Below, piece after piece: positions 49,643 to 59,102 of a stretch of 64,000 bases of DNA. Positions within the stretch are counted from its first letter, which is position 1; the number at the start of each line of letters is the position of its first letter. The stretch is from Andalucia godoyi. Taxonomy: Eukaryota; Discoba; Jakobea; Jakobida; Andaluciidae. The stretch is taken from assembly GCA_009859145.1 (NCBI GenBank), contig VRVR01000040.1, positions 124,001 through 188,000 of the forward strand. The letters run 5' to 3'. The position numbers were made by a program, and so were the translations under genes. Below the pieces are notes generated by a model. The model searched no databases. It saw only the letters and a list, made by a program, of their open reading frames with translations, and was not told the origin of the DNA.

Positions 49643-51142
49643 TCAATAACGCGGACGCTTCGCGTCTGGCTGCACCTGCTCGTTCCCATCGGGGTGCTGC
49701 CGCTTGGAAGATGCTCCAGTGCTGCCTCCAATGGCAGAAACCATGTCGGTGCCAGACAGTCTTTTCATGACATTGGACATGGCTCCCCCAATGTTTACAT
49801 TCTGCGCGTATGTGGACGGCCGGGCAGAGGTAGCGACATTCGACACAAGTGGCATGGGATGCACTCCTCGCGACGGGACAGAAGCCAGCGGAGGCTGCGA
49901 TTGCTGATATTGGTGGCGATTCTGGTGTGCATACTGTGAACCGACAGGAATTGTCGTTTGTTGAGGCAAAGGATGCCGCTGCTGGGAAGGTGGCACAACA
50001 GACGGTCCAAGAGGTCGACCCGATCCTCCAAACGATGGCAGCCCACCAGAAATGGGAGCTCTATGTTGCTGTCGTTCCATGCTATTCATGCGCACTTGAT
50101 ATTCAAAACACGAACCGGACGGTAGGGGAAACGGTTCTGGAAGCGGGTCTGATTTAAAAAACGGATGGTCGAGGCACTGTTGCGCCGTCAAGCGCTTTGC
50201 AGGATTTGGTGTGAGCATGCTCATGATCAGATTAATTGCATGTTCATCTCGAATGCCCTGCCCGTACAGTCTGACCTTGAAGACGTTCGGAAAGACAGAC
50301 CGTGGCCACATTTGCAACCTTCTGTAGGATGTTTGCTGAGGCCATTCCTTCTCGGAGGGTGTCCCGATGATCTGAAAGATGGTCTCCAGCTGCTTCATGT
50401 CCGATTCTCCGGCAAAAAACGGTTGTCCCTTTGCAAACATTTCCACTAGAATGCATCCCGCGGACCAAATATCCACCGCTGTTGTGTAATCCTTGGAGTC
50501 GACCAAAACTTCCGGGGCTCGATACCATCGAGTGACGACCCTCGGAGTCATGCAGCCCCTCACGGCGTCCTGATCTGATTCATCCGAGGCTCGCTGAAAG
50601 GCTGTTTCAAAATCAGCAGGATCTGCTTGCATCAAAGACGGCAAGAAACGCCCAAGCCCAAAGTCTGCAATGCGAACCTTGTGTCCCTTGGTCAACAGAA
50701 TGTTTGCAGCCTTGATATCTCGATGGATAATTCCATGGGAGTGGAGCCATGCAAGGCCCTCCAGCAATTGTCTGAAAATGAACTTGATATGAGGAGCAGC
50801 AATAGTTAATTTCGTGGCTTTGACATACCCGACGAGGTCAAAATCACAGAATTCAAACACCATGTATGTCTGATCCTTGAACTGAAACATGTCTCGAAGC
50901 TGCACGCAGCTTGATTCTTCCTTTGAAACGCTTCTTAGCAGCTTGATCTCACGCAGCGCAGTAAATGGAAAACCTTCGCTGTCTTCAACCTTGAATCGCT
51001 TCAATGCCACGAGATCCTCCGGCTTGCCAACAGGATGAGCCCTGTACACTTCACCGTACGTCCCGTCTCCTACTTTCTCCATCAACACATAATCTCCTAT
51101 TCTCATGGAGCCAGCCAATGCTGAGGACGACGCATGAGACAT
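49643..51142 (-). CDS. CDK9/CDK12-like cyclin-dependent kinase
   Basis: A 499-residue kinase. The domain starts YVLMEKVGDGTYGEVYRAHP; the cyclin-binding helix is GFPFTALREIKLL (PFTALRE, close to the PITALRE of CDK9 and CDK12). HRDIKAANILLT, DFGLGRFLPS and VVTRWYRAPEVLV follow. CDK9/12-type kinases phosphorylate the RNA polymerase II tail to promote elongation. The activation segment has an unusual insertion of about 20 residues between DFG and the T-loop. The C-terminal 170 residues are Pro/Gln/Ser-rich and end with a basic KRQHPDGNEQ...KRPRY element, a possible nuclear signal. The start is the first ATG; TTG lies three codons upstream. Confidence 0.85.
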   Translation of the reverse strand: MSHASSSALAGSMRIGDYVLMEKVGDGTYGEVYRAHPVGKPEDLVALKRFKVEDSEGFPFTALREIKLLRSVSKEESSCVQLRDMFQFKDQTYMVFEFCDFDLVGYVKATKLTIAAPHIKFIFRQLLEGLAWLHSHGIIHRDIKAANILLTKGHKVRIADFGLGRFLPSLMQADPADFETAFQRASDESDQDAVRGCMTPRVVTRWYRAPEVLVDSKDYTTAVDIWSAGCILVEMFAKGQPFFAGESDMKQLETIFQIIGTPSEKEWPQQTSYRRLQMWPRSVFPNVFKVRLYGQGIRDEHAINLIMSMLTPNPAKRLTAQQCLDHPFFKSDPLPEPFPLPSGSCFEYQVRMNSMERQQHRAPISGGLPSFGGSGRPLGPSVVPPSQQRHPLPQQTTIPVGSQYAHQNRHQYQQSQPPLASVPSRGVHPMPLVSNVATSARPSTYAQNVNIGGAMSNVMKRLSGTDMVSAIGGSTGASSKRQHPDGNEQVQPDAKRPRY

Positions 51143-51441
51143 TCTATCCAAACCCCCTCACGAATCAACACTTTTGCAGAAAGGAAAGAATACGAGAGCG
51201 AGAGCGAGAGCGAGAGCGAGACAGAGAGAGAGAGAGAGAGAAAACACAGGCTACAACAACTGTTTACACCGTCAGCTCGACACGTGTCGACAGCAATTTT
51301 TTAAAATGCTGCGAAGCTTTGGGATTTCACCCAGGAAAAGAACTATTAAACGAACTTCGGGTTTTCACTGTTCAGGCTTTGCGCTTCTGTGGTTCCTTCC
51401 AAAGTCCGTACTGCGGCATCGAAACGAGTACAATGCGTTGA
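51143..51441. repeat. Divergent spacer with a GAGAGC/GA repeat
   Basis: The promoter region between the CDK gene and the TilS-like gene. It contains a purine repeat, first GAGAGC units then GA dinucleotides, at about 51190-51241. Confidence 0.6.
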
Positions 51442-52476
51442 ATGAACGTTGCTTTTCTTCGACAGTCTTTGCGTCTTTCGTCTCGCAGGATTGCGCTTGC
51501 TCTCTCTGGTGGTCAAGACTCGATGTACTTGCTCCAGCGGATGAGCGCAGAGTTGCAGAACAGTGGATTGCACTGCCAGGCAATAACGGTAGATCACGGC
51601 ATCCGACCCACGTCTGCTGCGGAAGCTTCCCGGGTCGTGGAGTTGACGCAAAGCGTGCAACAGTATCGATCATTTCTGTCTCGTCACGTCGTTCTGCAGC
51701 AAATTGTCCATCACTGTGATTCCTCGTCAGAGATTCAAAAAGATCGTCGGCATTGGAGCGAGGAGAATGCGCGAGACTTTCGAATGGGCTGCATTGAACA
51801 GTATTGTGCAGAGAGAAATATTGTGGATGTTTTCTTCGCGCATCACAGTCGAGATCAGGCGGAAACTGTTCTGTTTCGACTCGCTCGATCCTCTGGGTTG
51901 GCAGGGCTCCAGGGCATGCGTGATGATCAGAAGTTTGGCAGAATTCGGTTGGTTCGCCCTCTGCTTTCAGTCAACAAACAGCTTGAAGTTGACAACGAAA
52001 GCGAATTGCTTGGAATACCGCATGTTGCAGATCCTTCGAATACTCAGGATTCATACGCCAGGAATCGTATGCGGCGAGACTGGAATCGGGATGTCGAAGG
52101 TGCATTGCTAACCATCAGTTCTCTAGTAAAGAGTACGCTGTCGGGCCTCAGTGAACGTGAGGTGATTCAAGCGTTTCGCGCAAGTTGCCATTTGAACGTT
52201 TCTGGCGGCTCCGTTGTGTTCTCGAAGGGTTTGTGGCGCGCACTGACACCCACAGAGCAGCTTCTCGAAATGTCGAGAATTATCAAATCTCTTCAATCCC
52301 GGCACTTTCGGAGTCGTTTCATTCACCGGCTCGTTGCCGAGTCAAATTCTGTGAAAGAACGGCATTGTTTCTGGTCCGGTGGCATTGCATTGGCAGTTTG
52401 GCCGGAAGGGATAATTGTGCAACGAAGATCAACTACCGCTACCGCAGTCGCAACAGCAACAACGAAACATCTATGA
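51442..52476 (+). CDS. tRNA(Ile)-lysidine synthase (TilS-like)
   Basis: A 344-residue PP-loop ATPase. The signature IALALSGGQDSMYLLQRM has the SGGxDS pyrophosphate loop, and the family motifs ITVDHGIRPTSAAEASRV, VFFAHHSRDQAETVLFRLAR and GLAGLQGM follow, with LVRPLLSVNK and DPSNTQDSYARNRMRRD. TilS turns C34 of tRNA-Ile(CAU) into lysidine so that it reads AUA. In eukaryotes TilS is used in organelles, so this enzyme should act in the mitochondrion (or a plastid, if present). The short N-terminus (MNVAFLRQSLRLSSRR) is basic and Ser-rich, compatible with targeting. The C-terminal domain is reduced relative to bacterial TilS. Confidence 0.88.
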   Translation: MNVAFLRQSLRLSSRRIALALSGGQDSMYLLQRMSAELQNSGLHCQAITVDHGIRPTSAAEASRVVELTQSVQQYRSFLSRHVVLQQIVHHCDSSSEIQKDRRHWSEENARDFRMGCIEQYCAERNIVDVFFAHHSRDQAETVLFRLARSSGLAGLQGMRDDQKFGRIRLVRPLLSVNKQLEVDNESELLGIPHVADPSNTQDSYARNRMRRDWNRDVEGALLTISSLVKSTLSGLSEREVIQAFRASCHLNVSGGSVVFSKGLWRALTPTEQLLEMSRIIKSLQSRHFRSRFIHRLVAESNSVKERHCFWSGGIALAVWPEGIIVQRRSTTATAVATATTKHL

Positions 52477-52587
52477 ACTTCCGGAAACTATTTACAATAT
52501 CAAATTGTGCTGCTAAAAACTTGTGAACAAGAACAAGAGGAGCAATAAAATATGAAACAAGGAAAAAAATATATAATCCAACCCAAA

Positions 52588-53958
52588 TTAATTCTGCCCT
52601 TGCTGCGAAGAAGTTGACCGGGCACTCGACGGCTGTGACCTCGCAGAAAGCGGAGCTGAATCATTATCTACCCCAGATTGGTGTGTCTGGCCCTGTTCCG
52701 GGATCAGCGGCTCAAGAAGTTGCAGCTCTGCGCGCTGCATAATTTCTGTGGAACGCGCAACACGAGCAAGAGTACTCGCGTCCGTTTGTGGAGAATGGAA
52801 ACTAATGGCGGGCGTGGCCAGGCTTCTCGGGAACGAAGTTGTGGACGACGATACAGAATGCAGAGATTTGACAGATCGCTGAGTCTCTGTAGCCAATGAA
52901 CCTCTGGGCCTCGTGCTGTCTAGAGACCCGAACGTGGTATCGACTCTTCTCGAGCTCTTTGGAGACACAGACAGCGAACCAAAGATGGTGGAAGACGGCG
53001 AGGCGGGTGCATCCCTATGAACAGCTGGTGACCGCTCCCACAACCTCTTCTTCATTTGGCGAGCCTCTTCGTGTTCCGGAAGCAGCGCAGATACAAGGGG
53101 TGTCGTGCTAGAACACGCGTCCTGCAGATTCACGTGCATATCCTTGTTTGATGTGATGGTGTGAAGTGCAGACCCCGGCTTGGGTTTCCAATGGAGCTCG
53201 TGCTTGAGGCGATACAAATCCTTCGATGGGATGATGCTCGATAAATGCTTGCTCTTCTTCTTCCCGTCACTTGAGCTGGATGCTGTTGACGCGTTCAACG
53301 CCGCCCGGGGCCCGAGATGAACTCGCTGAGCAACATTGAAGTGGCTGGAGCGGAATATGCGGTTCACTTCGACCTCGACGATTTTCCAGGTTTTTGCATC
53401 TGCAGCTTTCTTGCAAAAGTTGACCACATACTCATACAGGGTCTCGAAGAAAGCCGCTTCTTGTCTCGGCCTTTGGTAGTCTGAGTATTTGCTCAACACC
53501 AATGAATAGTACAATGCAACCGCACGAAGAGATCCATCCATTCCTTCTTCCGCATCACGATAGCTTCCGACCACATCTGAGAGTTCCTTCTCGTACTTCT
53601 CCTTTGCGGCGACATTGTCTGTCTCCACCTCCAACAACTCAGCGGCCTTCTTGGCTTGCGCCGCCTTTCCGAACCGCAGCGTTCGAATAAGCTGAACAAT
53701 GTACAGACGCAGCGCCGACAGAAGCTTCGTAGAGAGTTCCGTCTCGTGAAACGACGCAAACTCCGGAAGCCTGCGTTTTGCTTCAGAGAGCAGTGTGAAT
53801 GCAGCATTCTTCAGACGATTCAGGTCGGCGACGGGGTCCGAGGAACCAATGTACGAGCCCGTTAGATGTGATCTGCGAGAAGACGTATTAGATCGATATG
53901 AATGGATGGATCCAGCGTCATCTCTTTCTCCCCCTTGCCGCGAACTCCCTCTGTCCAT
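52588..53958 (-). CDS. Possible PPP1R36-like protein
   Basis: A 456-residue protein. The first 45 residues are Ser/Arg-rich. A helical core spans about 45-215: NRLKNAAFTLLSEAKRRLPE, LRLYIVQLIRTLRFGK, SLRAVALYYSLVLSKYSDYQ, AFFETLYEYVVNFCKKAADA, and VEVNRIFRSSHFNVAQRVH. The YYSLVL, FFETLYEYV and EVxRIFRSxxFN series resembles the PPP1R36 family, found mainly in species with motile cilia. The similarity was judged by eye and is moderate. The rest (about 225-456) is Ser/Thr-rich and probably disordered. No catalytic domain. If the assignment holds, it supports a flagellated life stage. Confidence 0.5.
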   Translation of the reverse strand: MDRGSSRQGGERDDAGSIHSYRSNTSSRRSHLTGSYIGSSDPVADLNRLKNAAFTLLSEAKRRLPEFASFHETELSTKLLSALRLYIVQLIRTLRFGKAAQAKKAAELLEVETDNVAAKEKYEKELSDVVGSYRDAEEGMDGSLRAVALYYSLVLSKYSDYQRPRQEAAFFETLYEYVVNFCKKAADAKTWKIVEVEVNRIFRSSHFNVAQRVHLGPRAALNASTASSSSDGKKKSKHLSSIIPSKDLYRLKHELHWKPKPGSALHTITSNKDMHVNLQDACSSTTPLVSALLPEHEEARQMKKRLWERSPAVHRDAPASPSSTIFGSLSVSPKSSRRVDTTFGSLDSTRPRGSLATETQRSVKSLHSVSSSTTSFPRSLATPAISFHSPQTDASTLARVARSTEIMQRAELQLLEPLIPEQGQTHQSGVDNDSAPLSARSQPSSARSTSSQQGQN

Positions 53959-54533
53959 GATGCCGAATCAATTTAAAAAAACAAACAAACAACCAAAACA
54001 AACAACAAACGCTAGGACGTTACTCAAAGCGGCAAATGCAGAGCAAACGAATAACGAAAAAGGGGACCGGAATTGACTCCGCAGTGCGTCTCGAGAAAAG
54101 ACAGACCCGTATATTGAGCTGTATGAATACTCGAGAAGAGCGCGCGGTCAACAGCGATCCGAAAAATAATAATAAAACAAAATACACACGCAAAGAATAA
54201 TTATAAAGAAAGAAAGAAGAAAGAACTCAAAAGCAAAAGAAAAAACAGAAAAATTGAAACAGACGAAAAATAATAATAAAATTATTATAGAAACGGGCGT
54301 CTTTCTCTTCTGTTTGCTGATTGCTTTCCCGTACTTTCACAGCCAAACCAACCAACAGCTGGTGTTTCTGCCGGACTTCTCCGCCTTGCGAGATCGCGTT
54401 TGCGCAGTGGGTTTGCGTTGCGCTGTTAGCATTCGTCATTGACTGAAAAGAGCAATCAGGAACAGCTCGGGTGGCGATGGTGGTGGCGATGGTGATGGTA
54501 CATTTTTTATTTCGGAAGACCGGATACTCATCA
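53959..54533. other. Spacer, A-rich
   Basis: About 575 bp with A-rich low-complexity sequence at 54165-54290 (including short AAT repeats). No gene or RNA recognised. Confidence 0.35.
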
Positions 54534-55691
54534 TTAGCACGAGGGAAGCCGCTTGTACTGGATCATCAACAGATCGTATTTTGGAGAAAACTCGTACATG
54601 GTGCACATCGACCGCACATATCCTTCCATGTTCCTATTTTCCGGATGAATATCGCGACCCGCGATATCTTCACGGCGATCCCGAAACAGAGTGACGGTGA
54701 CTCTACCAGGCTTGAAAGTATTCAACACCCGCTTGACAAGCGGCGCATAGTCCGTGCAGTGCAGATTCGTTTCAAACGAAACATAAGAAAACTTTTGTTC
54801 AGGCGTGACGTGCACCGTTGCATATTCCCTTCCCATGAGTCCGTTCATAGAGTACCCGCACGGCGTAAACAGATTCTCATCAATCATAACGTCAACTTTG
54901 CCATCTGAAGCATCCCCATCCTTCTTCATAAGTGCCTCAATTCCCACCGCACGCGCAACCATCCCATTTGCCATGTTTTTGGACCGAAGTTGTTCCGAAT
55001 CAGCATTTACCTCTGCTTCCTCGTTCGCGGAGTCTGTCCACGCACTCTGAGTGAACTTGGCCATGACGTCAGCGTTCAGCTCATGCATCATCACTTCGAG
55101 GGTCTGGTCAACAGGCACATCCGGATGCTCCACAAAGTCCGACTGGTCCTCAGTGAAGTCCACCATGTACATGTACCAGTGGTCGCCGTTCAGAGGGCCC
55201 ATAACACAAGGTCTTCCGCAAACCTGGCCAAAGCGCTCCTCCAAAAATGCGCATTCCGACGAAAATGAGTCATGGGGGAAAGCTTGCGCCTCCGGACGTC
55301 CGTAGTTCTTGCGTGAAAAGAGCAGAAACTCCAAAGTCGCATCGGGAACATAGACAGGCAAGATATCTGCGATGAATGGATCCACTGCTTTTAACAGCGT
55401 CGTTCCGCCACACGTCTTGATCACCATTTTGTGAGGATACACAAAGAGAGAGGATTCCGACAGCACGTATGCAGTGCAGTGCTCGTTGGACATCTCAGAA
55501 ATGATAGTCGCATTCACAGAATCGAGCAACCGCTGCCATGCCTCGCGGGGAACAGAGCGCAGTCCAATGAGCGATGAGGAAGAAGACGAAGCAGAAGACT
55601 CGACATTCTCAGCAACAGACACTGACGCCGCACAACGAATGTCGATCTCGAGTTTCTTTTCCGGACCCTCAAAATACCACTCTGCAGTCAT
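54534..55691 (-). CDS. S-adenosylmethionine decarboxylase proenzyme
   Basis: A 385-residue eukaryotic-type AdoMetDC, which supplies decarboxylated AdoMet for spermidine and spermine synthesis. The diagnostic region is TAYVLSESSLFVYPHKMVIK: the proenzyme self-cleaves between E and S of LSES/S to create the pyruvoyl cofactor. KTCGGTTLLKAVDPF follows, and the later AYVNYTEGQ-like block is represented by YATVHVTPEQKFSYVSFETN with the catalytic region. It begins MTAEWYFEGPEKKLEIDIRC, the usual FEGxEKxxEI start. Length is as expected (330-390). Single exon; no upstream regulatory frame was identified. Confidence 0.95.
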   Translation of the reverse strand: MTAEWYFEGPEKKLEIDIRCAASVSVAENVESSASSSSSSLIGLRSVPREAWQRLLDSVNATIISEMSNEHCTAYVLSESSLFVYPHKMVIKTCGGTTLLKAVDPFIADILPVYVPDATLEFLLFSRKNYGRPEAQAFPHDSFSSECAFLEERFGQVCGRPCVMGPLNGDHWYMYMVDFTEDQSDFVEHPDVPVDQTLEVMMHELNADVMAKFTQSAWTDSANEEAEVNADSEQLRSKNMANGMVARAVGIEALMKKDGDASDGKVDVMIDENLFTPCGYSMNGLMGREYATVHVTPEQKFSYVSFETNLHCTDYAPLVKRVLNTFKPGRVTVTLFRDRREDIAGRDIHPENRNMEGYVRSMCTMYEFSPKYDLLMIQYKRLPSC

Positions 55692-56380
55692 TCCTTCTCC
55701 GATTGTCTTTCTTGAAGAATGTAAAATAGAAATAAAACGACGCTAGGGCGGTTCGCGTTGGAGCGCAGTGCACCAAAGAAGAACAGGGGAGAATGTCGTC
55801 TGGTACACAGGCGACATACAGCAAGAAACCACAATGGGTTTATTAAACGACGTTTGACAGGTAACGGTCACAACGGCGTGGAGAAGAAAAAAAAATCCTT
55901 TTCTGTTTTCCACAACTTGCACAGTAAAAAAAAAGGCAAAGAAGAAAAAGAAGAAGGAAAAAATAATATGTATGTATATGGAATAATATCAAAAAAATGA
56001 AAGCGAGGAAAGCACTGAGCGAGCGAACATCCATTGAAAGAAAAAGGAGGGGAAAAGGCGGAAATTTTGAATCATTGGAACTACGGATGCAACAACTTCG
56101 CGATTTCTCCGACTTTCCCCCGACGTCCCACGGCAGGCAGCGAATGAGCGCTGCGCCGGTTAGAAAGAAGTGCAAAAGAAAAAGAAAAAAATAGTATAGT
56201 ACAGTGCTTTGTTCATCACAGAAGCTTATTGGAATCCCTCGCAAGAATGATCTTCACTTGTACAATTCCCTTTCATTGCTAATTAAATATATATCATTGT
56301 GTTCCTGAATATTTCCACTGCTTGACAGCAAATTCTTTTTTTTTTTTTTTTTTGTTGGTTTCATTCCAACAGCGAGGCCT
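55692..56380. other. Divergent spacer with A-runs and a T-run of about 19
   Basis: About 690 bp. A-rich tracts at 55887-55900 and 55926-55965; a T-run at 56337-56354 followed by CATTCCAACAG. This is a strong polypyrimidine plus acceptor just upstream of the next ATG, suggesting a leader intron. No other gene recognised. Confidence 0.4.
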
Positions 56381-56959
56381 ATGCTGTCAGGACGTCCTTC
56401 CGACCACCAGTTTTTCCAGCACCCCCTCATTCAGGGAGATCCCACTCAACGCGTCCTCGTCCCGTTTCGCCCCAACACATCATCGTGCGGGGGATGCTGC
56501 GGGACGTCACCGGGGTTTCCAGAGAAACTGCAGGACGCGCCCCCAACACGACTGGCGTCCTTCATCGACACCTCGTTGTGGCAGCAGTGGGTCAAAGATT
56601 ACGTCGAGACCGTGCAGCCCCACAGCAATTTTTGCTGCTCGAATTTCTTCGGGGTGATTGGATGGATGTTGGTCCTCCCAGGACTCCTGTTGTGCTGTTT
56701 TTGGGGGAAGTGCTCCAGGTTCCACTCCTCCGCGAAGGACTGGCTAGGGCGCGTGAACCAAACCCTTGTCCCGAAGGGCGGATATGCCAAATTCCAGACG
56801 ATGGTGATCCAAGAGGGAAAGATACAGTACGAGTTCACGAGCCTGTCCATCGCCCTGACGCCTGAGGAGAGTGAAATCCTCCGCGACGAGCCGATCCGCA
56901 TTGCGATGTCCGGGACGTGCGACTGCTGCGTCCAGTGCGACAAGTCCCTCATCATGTAA
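56381..56959 (+). CDS. Small Cys-rich single-pass membrane protein, unrecognised
   Basis: A 192-residue protein starting MLSGRPSDHQFFQHPLIQGD. I do not recognise the family. It has a Cys cluster near residue 36 (SSCGGCCG), one strong hydrophobic segment at about residues 88-107 (FFGVIGWMLVLPGLLLCCFW) and a C-terminal soluble part ending in a further Cys motif (GTCDCCVQCDKSLIM). The C-terminal region (KFQTMVIQEGKIQYEFTSLS) looks folded, with alternating hydrophobic residues. GC content is noticeably higher than in the flanking spacers, supporting coding. The ATG follows an acceptor-like CAACAG eight bases upstream. Confidence 0.7.
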   Translation: MLSGRPSDHQFFQHPLIQGDPTQRVLVPFRPNTSSCGGCCGTSPGFPEKLQDAPPTRLASFIDTSLWQQWVKDYVETVQPHSNFCCSNFFGVIGWMLVLPGLLLCCFWGKCSRFHSSAKDWLGRVNQTLVPKGGYAKFQTMVIQEGKIQYEFTSLSIALTPEESEILRDEPIRIAMSGTCDCCVQCDKSLIM

Positions 56960-57642
56960 GAAGACAGGGGGAAATGAACGCAGAGGGAAAATTTATTAAA
57001 AAAACCCTCTGTTATTGGTGGTGAAAGATTCATTATTTTCATTCATTATTATTATAATTATAATTTTGGCTCACATTTTTCATGTTCAAAGGAGCCTTTT
57101 TTTTGTTGAGATTTTATCATTTTCGTGCTCTACTTTTATTCTACTTTTCAAGGATTTTTGTCCTTCTAGGAGCGAGCGACCTACGGCAATGCAAACCATC
57201 GAACCATGCCCCCCCGTCGTGGTCCTCAGAAGGGGTGCGAAGACCCCCCGTGGAATCCGCGATGGAAGCTCGCACCCTTGAGAACATCCGGCAGCGTGGG
57301 ACCCTTCATCCTCGAGGTTCTCCGGCAACTCTGAAGAAGGCCAAGGCGGACTCCAGGGAAGGCTGCGCAACATCTCCTGACAAACGGGAAACTGACATGC
57401 GTGCAAAATGCGAGCTGACGTCTACGGTGCAATTACGGTGGGGTTTTTAATTGGCCAAAAATAAATCAAGTAAATAATTCCACTTGAGCAAAAGGATGTG
57501 CTGCAATGCACGCTCATTTGAGTGCGGACCACGGAAAGGCCCGAAACCGGAATGTGCTGACTGCTGAGCACGGACCTGTCACTTTGGCAGTCCTGACGCC
57601 TGGCGGCTGACGCTGGTGCGACTGGCGGCCAAAGGAATTCCG
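56960..57642. other. Spacer, unassigned frames
   Basis: About 680 bp. The T/A-rich part (57030-57160) is followed by a GC-richer part in which a short frame begins near 57209 (MPPRRGPQKG). It has no recognised relative and could be an upstream exon, a small gene or leader. The frame of FANCL stays open upstream of its ATG only via a GTG. Confidence 0.3.
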
Positions 57643-58932
57643 ATGCTTGACTGGCGCGTGCAGTACGAGTATGTGGATGGCCGGACGGTGATCGAAGGTC
57701 TGGTTGGCGGTGTGCATCCCCTTCGGATTGTGTGGTCCGAGGCCCCGCTCGCGCGCTCCGTCCACGCCTGTCCGTTCCTCCGCAGCGCCCTGATCCCCAC
57801 GTCGCCGCAGACCACAGCCAGTGGACCTTGGGACTCGTTTTCAACACATGATATGCGCACTCCCCATCCCAATCGTATACCGCTCTCCATCATTGAAAAG
57901 CGGCTGCGGACTGCGCCGTCACTCGAGACGTTCGTGGAGGAACTGCTGGCGATTCTTTCTCGCCTGTTTCCGGGATACGGTGTCTCTGCTGCGCCTGCGA
58001 CAGACCGCGCAGTGTCCTTGTCGCATGCTTCTGCTTCCTTCCTCCGGGAACTGTTTGCAGAAATTGAGTCGATTGGATGGAATCGCGTCTCTTTTCTGTC
58101 CCCAGATTTATCCAGGCTGCAACTCGATGACGGTGCGCTCTCCATTTCGCTTCCTTCGTTCGCTTGTTCGTTCGCTGTTCCGTTTCTGCCTCCGCACATG
58201 ACATCCATTGATTGCGCGTTCTCATCATCGGACGCACAGCCATCCAGGCTTAGACTCCGGCACTTGCTCGGCAAACTGTCAGATCTCCAGGAACTTGCCA
58301 GACCAGTCAAGCTTGAGTGGGATGATTTGGTGGAGCATTTCAGCGCTCCAGTGTATCGAATCATTCCCTCGGAGTCCAGACTCCTGATTCTGGATCCAGT
58401 TGCAGCAAACATTGGCGTCGAAGCAAAGCAAGCGAGCTCCGTCTCTGGGTCCGTTTCAGTGGTCTTGGACGTCAATCCGCAGCACCCCCGTGATGTCCCT
58501 GGCTTCCGGTTCTTCGGCAGCGAGTCTCTTACTCGTCCGCTGCGACTTCGGCTTGCGAAGAACCTTGCGCCGCTGTGGCACGACGCAGACCCGCTCTGGA
58601 AGAACATTTCAAAGATCATGGAATTGTCTCCATGTGTTCGACGCACTTCACAAATGACTTCCGCCGCATCCTCTGGCGGAGGTGCACTGATAGACGAAGA
58701 GAAGGAAGGGGAGGAGACGGAATGCGGAATTTGCTACGGAGCCGCGCATGCTGGTGGATTGGGACCACTTCGACAAGAATGCAGCACATGCAAGAAACGG
58801 TTTCATTCTCTGTGCATCACCGAGTGTTTGCGGGCAATGCCTTCGGGCCGCATATCGTGGGACAACATGTTGTTGGGTGAATGTCCGTATTGCGGAAGCG
58901 CAATTGCAGTACAGACCGATTCAGCAGCATAG
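57643..58932 (+). CDS. FANCL: FANCL-type E3 ubiquitin ligase
   Basis: A 429-residue protein of the FANCL family, the catalytic E3 of the Fanconi anaemia core complex that monoubiquitinates FANCD2 (and FANCI) at DNA crosslinks. The N-terminal part (YEYVDGRTVIEGLVGGVHPL) fits the ELF domain, and the central region contains the tandem RWD-like URD domain, including VVLDVNPQHPRDVPGFRF and LWHDADPLWKN. The C-terminal RING/PHD-like domain has ECGICYG, CSTCKKRFHSLCITECLRAM and GECPYCGSAI, matching FANCL's atypical RING. The GTG-initiated extension upstream is ignored. An additional N-terminal exon upstream is possible because the ELF domain begins close to the ATG. Confidence 0.9.
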   Translation: MLDWRVQYEYVDGRTVIEGLVGGVHPLRIVWSEAPLARSVHACPFLRSALIPTSPQTTASGPWDSFSTHDMRTPHPNRIPLSIIEKRLRTAPSLETFVEELLAILSRLFPGYGVSAAPATDRAVSLSHASASFLRELFAEIESIGWNRVSFLSPDLSRLQLDDGALSISLPSFACSFAVPFLPPHMTSIDCAFSSSDAQPSRLRLRHLLGKLSDLQELARPVKLEWDDLVEHFSAPVYRIIPSESRLLILDPVAANIGVEAKQASSVSGSVSVVLDVNPQHPRDVPGFRFFGSESLTRPLRLRLAKNLAPLWHDADPLWKNISKIMELSPCVRRTSQMTSAASSGGGALIDEEKEGEETECGICYGAAHAGGLGPLRQECSTCKKRFHSLCITECLRAMPSGRISWDNMLLGECPYCGSAIAVQTDSAA

Positions 58933-59102
58933 TCGGGAATCGCACTGGACGCACTCGCTCTTGGGCTTGCAAGTACATGTACATAGCGTAAAGAGAAAAA
59001 TTTCAAGAAAGAAAAAACCAGAAAATTAAAAAAATAAATAAATAATAATAATAATAATAAAATAGGTCGATTTCGTTACGGATTTACAAGAAGTGTTCTA
59101 AA

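Noticed and set aside
57579-58646. 355-codon minus-strand frame opposite FANCL
   Set aside because: It is the antisense shadow of FANCL; no motif is visible and the plus-strand protein is conserved.
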